The position numbers were made by a program, and so were the translations under genes. From NCBI GenBank assembly GCA_037952775.1, contig JBANAY010000003.1, positions 16,430,001-16,494,000 on the forward strand: a DNA stretch of 64,000 bases. The letters run 5' to 3'. This DNA is from Clonostachys chloroleuca (lineage: Eukaryota > Ascomycota > Sordariomycetes > Hypocreales > Bionectriaceae). Shown here in pieces: positions 59,501 through 64,000 of this stretch (within the stretch, counting starts at the first letter, position 1; the number at the start of each line of letters is the position of its first letter). The notes below the pieces were generated by a model. The model had not been told where the DNA came from and made no database searches. It worked only from the letters and a program-made list of their open reading frames with translations.

Positions 59501-62500
59501 TCATCTGATTGTCAATCTCAGTTTTCAGCGATTGAGGGAGGATTTCCAAGCCAGCCCCAATCACGTCGGCACCAAACCCTCCTGAACCGTCAAATAATGG
59601 GTCTATCAGTGGCTGGTCATCAATTAAGACGGGCTCCGTTGAGTTCAGTTGAGCATCATTTCGGTCGTGGATAAAATCAGATATCTGGCGGGTTTGATTG
59701 GATGTGATATCAATGAGTAACCCTTGACCAGTCTGAGGAGCAGAAACGGCCGCGAAGGTCTCTGATCTGTATGCTTGGGATTTCCGTGGTCTGGTCACCT
59801 TTAGGGAGTATATGCCCTTAGGATCCCTTCCTTTGGTTTTCCTATCGTCCAAAGTTTCTTTTGCTCTTGTTGTTCGCTTCCGTCGGCCAACCGAACCCGG
59901 TGCATTCGACTCTTCACCATCCAACAAAGGCACTGGGCCATCCCCATCAGGCTCTTTCTCTGAACTTTCGGCGCCGCTTTGCGCATCTAAGAGCTTCTGC
60001 ACTTCCCCCTTCGCTCGCTTTGGTGGTTTGAGGGGCCTTGGGACAACTAATGAGGGGTCCCATGAAGGATTGCACGTGGTACGAGCCTTTTCCAGATGAT
60101 ACTTAAGGCCCAGGTCATTCTTCCAAGCCCCGCCGCATTTCTCACACTTATACGGTTTGCCAGCTGCGATACCGCCAGCTGCATTGGATCCTCCTCTTCC
60201 ACGGCCACGGCCACGTCCACTGCCTCGCCCACGTCCTCCTCGAGAGGATCTTCCGCGTCCGCGCCCAGAACCGGCAGTCAGTGATTCGCCAGTATTCTCT
60301 GCCGCTGCATTATCCTTCCCTTCCGAGACAATAACTACAGACTCTTGCTGATCAATTTCCATTTCGTCGGCAGGAGTGTCGACGTTTACTATTTCCTCAA
60401 AAGCTTCCTCAGCCGGATGGTCCGATACTGCTGGAGAAGCATCGGGATTCTCTGCTGAGGAAATTTTGGGAGTATCAATATCTTCAACAGCAATTGGTAA
60501 ATCTGGCTTTCGATCATCGTGCAATGTAACAACCGAACCAACATCAACGGATAATGACTCGTTGATTGGCTCGTCTTGCGGCTGCCCACTTGAGGACTGA
60601 GTTTGCACTTCAGGCGAAGCAGGCCGTGCTTCTCTTAAAGGCGTATCCAACAGCTTAGATGTTTCTTCGGCCACAGGGGTCTGCAAACCTGTGGGTAGCA
60701 CAGAGTCGGGGAGAGTAGGCACTACAAGCTTATGTGCCTTTGGCCTTCCTCTGCCGCGAATTTTGTTCGAATTTCGACCACACAGCTTCGAAAGAGATGC
60801 CGATGAATCCATGCCGCTGGTTGGAGGAACATACTTCACAAAACCGTATGAGTCGCTCAGGGATGAGTGCGAGTCTTGAAGGCTACGGCGTCCAGCATGA
60901 CCGTCCGCAGTCGGTGATGGCGAGGCCACAAAGTATCGATATGACGCAACTTTACCACTTCGGACAGTCTCGCTCGAGAGTTGGAGATGTTTTAAGCCGA
61001 GAGGTTGCACTGTTGCGGTGGCCATAGATGAGGTTAGAGTTGACAGAAAACGGGTGAATGTTGAGCCCAGAGTGAGACTATAGATAACAGGATTCGTAAC
61101 CCCTGTCTCATTCAGCGTGCGCGCTGTCTTCAGCACGTAGCTTGCCAAGGGGCTCGTCCCATGTCCACGGAGGGTACGAGGTCAGCAAAGGGGAATTGAT
61201 GTAAAGCCCCATGGTCAAATCAGGTCCATCAGCAGGATCTTGCAGCCCAGCCTCTAATATCCTACTAGATTTGGCTTCTCGTTTGCCAGTAGCAAGGTAC
61301 AGTGACCAATCGTGGGAGTTTAGGTCCCTGATATATTTGATGCAGTCTTTGAACACCTTTGAATGAAGGCGTGCGGCGACATATTGAATAACACCTCTGG
61401 AGTTGAGGAACCTACAAATCTTGGACACGACTTTCATTTGCCAGCGCAGGCGAAGTACTCCCAGTTTGGACTTCAAGTCGAGGAGGCGCATGACACCCCA
61501 TTCCTTTGCGATGGCCATGATCGTTGTCGCCAAAGCAATGTAGTCGACAGACTCTCCAGTCCAGCGGTTATGCCAAGGAACAGGATCTAGATTCGCTGTC
61601 AGAAACTGAGGCGCAAGAACCAGGTCGTGGGCTTTTGGCTCCTCTGTGTCCGCACCCTCCTTAACTAGCGGTGGCGCAAACAGCCGGAGCCACATCTTGC
61701 TGGTTTTTGTGCCTCTGACTAGGGTGGTCCGCTTGGTGATGTAGCCCTTCTTGAGAAGCATGTCGGTTCGTTTAGGCACGGATCGCTTATCTTGCTCGAC
61801 AAGTCTCCCAAGGTCACCTTGCAAGATTCCGTCCATCTTCGTAGACGCAATTCCCAAAAGAAGAACCCATTCGGATCGGGGAAGCCGTTTGTAGTCAGGC
61901 CCATGGCCTGCAAGTGCTTCCCATACAGTTTCCTCGGAAGCAAAAAGTCGGAGATCATCAGGAGCATGTGAGGAGGCTGGTGGTTTGGGTTGACTTGATT
62001 GGCCCTCTTCTGATTTTTTAGAAGTCTTCTTCTGTTTTGTTGATTCTCTTGAGCCGTCTGGATCGTCACTTGAGTCGAGATCCGAAAGCTTTGCGAGAAC
62101 CATAACCTGATCCAGAGTCAGATGGTTATATTTTCGCTCTGGCCCAACACATCCTGTCTCTGAGTGAGCCAGCCCCACACAGAAGAGGCGGCGCGAAGAT
62201 TCAATGCCTCTTCATCTTTTGGAGGCTGGGCATTTTGTTCAATGGTTTGGCGATAGCTCGCAGGCCCCCTTGATAAAGTATCCTGCACAGCCTTGAGGAA
62301 ATCTTCAACAGAACAGCCTAGACATTCGTGGTCAGCACATCCTTGCCCAATATTTGGGTATGAGTTTTGGTATATGGCAAGGGGGAAAGCTTGGCTTATC
62401 CCATGTATCCAAGCCGCATTTGATTGTTATACTTATTTGCAAATGCTAGAAACTAAGAACGGACAGGATGTTCACATACCTTGCTCGCCAGCACATGAAA

Positions 62501-62546
62501 TATGCACCAAAAGGCCTGCTATCAGGCCCTCAAGGTCCCAGGCCAT
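56523..62546 (-). CDS. TFC3: TFIIIC largest subunit (B-block binding, Tfc3/tau138-like), two apparent frame breaks
   Basis: Minus-strand exons 62546..62480 and 62317..56523 (162-nt intron) give about 1953 aa. Exon 1 encodes MAWDLEGLIAGLLVHISCAG, then CSVEDFLKAVQDTL. The B-block winged-helix region has RKYNHLTLDQV, GDLGRLVEQDKRSVPKRTD and KKGYITKRT. VIYSLTLGSTFTRFLSTLTS follows. A long RG-rich run and a C2H2-like finger (CEKCGGAWKNDLGLKYHLE) sit around residues 680-760, then disordered and conserved C-terminal segments. TFIIIC binds the internal promoters of tRNA genes and recruits TFIIIB for RNA polymerase III. The frame breaks near 62141-62145 (one base missing) and near 61115-61127 (one extra base, or two missing, in a GC repeat). 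The rest, 4.6 kb, is open. Sequence error is likely, but both sites deserve checking. Confidence 0.88.
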
Positions 62547-63036
62547 GTTTTACAAAGTATGGGTCGCTTCATAGTCAGCTCAGACAGAGATAAAAATGAA
62601 ATTGATATATGCGCTTGGGGCGGGTTTGAACGCAGGACCCAGCGAAGAAAATACTGTTGCTGGGGTTGGTGGTTGAAAAGGTCAGATTCTCCCGCTTCGA
62701 GGCCCCGCCTGATGTCGCACATGAGTGGCCCACAAATTCTCCAGCCTCCTGTGGCTTGCTTTCGAAGCCAGATCCACATGTCGCATTATGCGATCTTCAA
62801 GATGCATATCAAGCAGAACCAGTGTCATATCTCAACATTGAGTATCAGCCATCACCTGCTTGCCTGTCTGCTGGAGAGCTTCCATTTTACCAAAAACAGG
62901 CAACATCATCAATGGTGAAATTAATACATCCCTAATCACAACAAATGTCATTTCTCCTTAGACACTGGTTAAGATCAGGAAGATATATGCCTGGAAATTA
63001 TACTTTTCTTTCCTTTTCTAAGTTCTCGTAGGCCGC
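62547..63036. other. Intergenic TFC3 promoter / CCDC137-like 3' flank
   Basis: 490 bp. A segment near 62615-62640 superficially resembles a T-arm but does not fold as a tRNA. No gene seen. Confidence 0.45.
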
Positions 63037-63962
63037 CTAATCAGACGAGGCTTTACCCATAATCCTAGCGTGCTTCTGTACTCGAAGCTTCCTATACGTA
63101 TCTACAATCTCGTCCCTAACCACTTGCAGCTCTTCACGACGTCTCAAACTGCCAGCTGATTTTGGGATGCTCCCAACATCAACCGTGGCACCGTCCGTAA
63201 CCTTCAGCATCCGCGTCTTTTGCTTGTGAAGTACAGGAGGCGCCTGGGCCGTGTCATGCAAGGCAATTTTGCCCTCACCCCTCCGCTTCCTGAGCACTGC
63301 CCAAGGATCATCCTTTCCGCCACGCTTCTTCTTCTTCCCGCCCGATGGTTCATCCAGGATGTAGGATGACGTGGTGTTTAGATTTACACCATCATTTTCC
63401 AATTCCTTCTCGGCCTCCAGCTCAAGCTCGTCCTCTCGCTGCTCGTGAATCTTGCGTTCCTCTGCTCTCCATTGATCGTAGAGCTTGTGCATCTTCTTTT
63501 CCTTGCGCGTTCTGTAGACTTTCATTCCCTGTTCGTCCCTGCCGTCTTTCACAATCGCCTTCTTGGTGAGGCCGGAAACGGGCAACGCCGCATCGACGCG
63601 AGAGGCAAAGGTTCGCATATCCTCGCCGGGCCGTATCCGTAACGGCTCGGCCTCTGGCTCTTCTGTAGATGGCTCTTTACGATCTCCATTATCAAGACCC
63701 GATCGGAATTTCTTGCCCTGTGCCACTGCCATGAGCCGTCTGAAGGCACGCGGCGCATCGTCCTGATTCTTGCTCCGCTTCTTGTTCTTTCTTTTGGGCT
63801 CTTGCGTCGACGAAGATGAGCCTTTGACTGGAAGAGGTCGAGCTTTCTGGGAAGGTGGGAGTTCATAACTAATTCAAAGTCAGAGGAGAATACGCAGGCA
63901 AGTACGTTGAAAACACCCACTCTCCATCATCACCTCTCTTTCGCTTGTGCTTGTGAGGCATG
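63037..63962 (-). CDS. CCDC137-like nucleolar/ribosome-biogenesis protein
   Basis: Minus-strand exons 63962..63922 and 63868..63037 give 290 aa. It starts MPHKHKRKRGDDGDYELPP and is extremely basic, with Lys/Arg clusters (KRKNKKRSKN, KKKKRGGKDD) and a charged helical middle (MHKLYDQWRAEERKIHEQRE). FASRVDAALPVSGLTKKA and LHDTAQAPPVLHKQ are the best conserved segments I recognise from fungal homologues. The second resembles the FGEVVLQPPEL block of animal CCDC137. Such proteins are usually nucleolar and chromosome-periphery or ribosome-assembly factors. Function in fungi is not established as far as I know. No anomalies; the ATG at 63962 is close to the window edge and upstream promoter is absent. 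Confidence 0.72.
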
Positions 63963-64000
63963 TTGGTACTGGAAGTAAATATGTGGGGGGGGCAGAAAGT

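Noticed and set aside
62099..62142. 44-nt intron in TFC3 as an alternative to a frame break
   Set aside because: It would remove the RKYNHLTLDQV segment that looks conserved, lacks a branch site, and is shorter than the other introns here; kept only as an alternative.
62610..62645. Possible tRNA T-arm on the minus strand (GTTCAAAC context)
   Set aside because: The flanking five bases do not pair and no acceptor, D or anticodon stem can be drawn.

Overview
The window is nuclear DNA of a filamentous ascomycete (Pezizomycotina, most likely Sordariomycetes). The evidence is many short spliceosomal introns (about 45-160 nt, GTAAGT-type donors, CTAAC/CTAAT branch sites), fungal-type orthologues throughout, no operons, and intergenic gaps of 0.1-3.2 kb. 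I see no transposon, CRISPR array, rRNA gene or convincing tRNA gene. I support 23 protein genes, almost all housekeeping.

Layout. 0-4.5 kb: 3' end of an ENA-type cation ATPase, an ABHD11/Imo32-like mitochondrial hydrolase, and ribosomal protein eS1. 4.5-7.7 kb: a long stretch with no recognisable gene. 7.7-13 kb: URC1 (GTP cyclohydrolase II-like uracil-catabolism protein, 18 exons including 4-nt and 13-nt microexons), elongation factor Elf1, and uracil phosphoribosyltransferase. 13.9-20.4 kb: WAPL cohesin-release factor, Rheb GTPase, cytosolic seryl-tRNA synthetase. 21.2-25.1 kb: a C78 (ZUP1/Mug105-like) peptidase, HAM1 ITPase, Fap7/AK6. 26.5-29.8 kb: a co-directional pair made of a flavin amine-oxidase-like enzyme and a membrane-anchored SAM methyltransferase, possibly a lipid-modifying module. 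30-44 kb: PTR2 peptide transporter, class V myosin, 3-phosphoglycerate dehydrogenase. 45.9-56.1 kb: NAP1 with a CaaX end, P5B ATPase (Ypk9/ATP13A2), a hidden 50-aa complex I subunit (NDUFB2-like), and the tail-anchored E2 Ubc6. 56.5-64 kb: the largest TFIIIC subunit and a CCDC137-like nucleolar protein.

Most neighbours are functionally unrelated. Two groupings stand out: URC1 with UPRT, both acting on uracil and 5 kb apart, and the FAD enzyme with the methyltransferase. Four otherwise well-conserved genes (WAPL, SerRS, PTR2, TFIIIC) carry seven apparent one- or two-base frame breaks, several in homopolymers. I read these as probable sequencing or assembly errors rather than pseudogenes.

All exon boundaries were inferred by eye from splice signals, reading-frame continuity and family knowledge. 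No alignment or transcript data were available.
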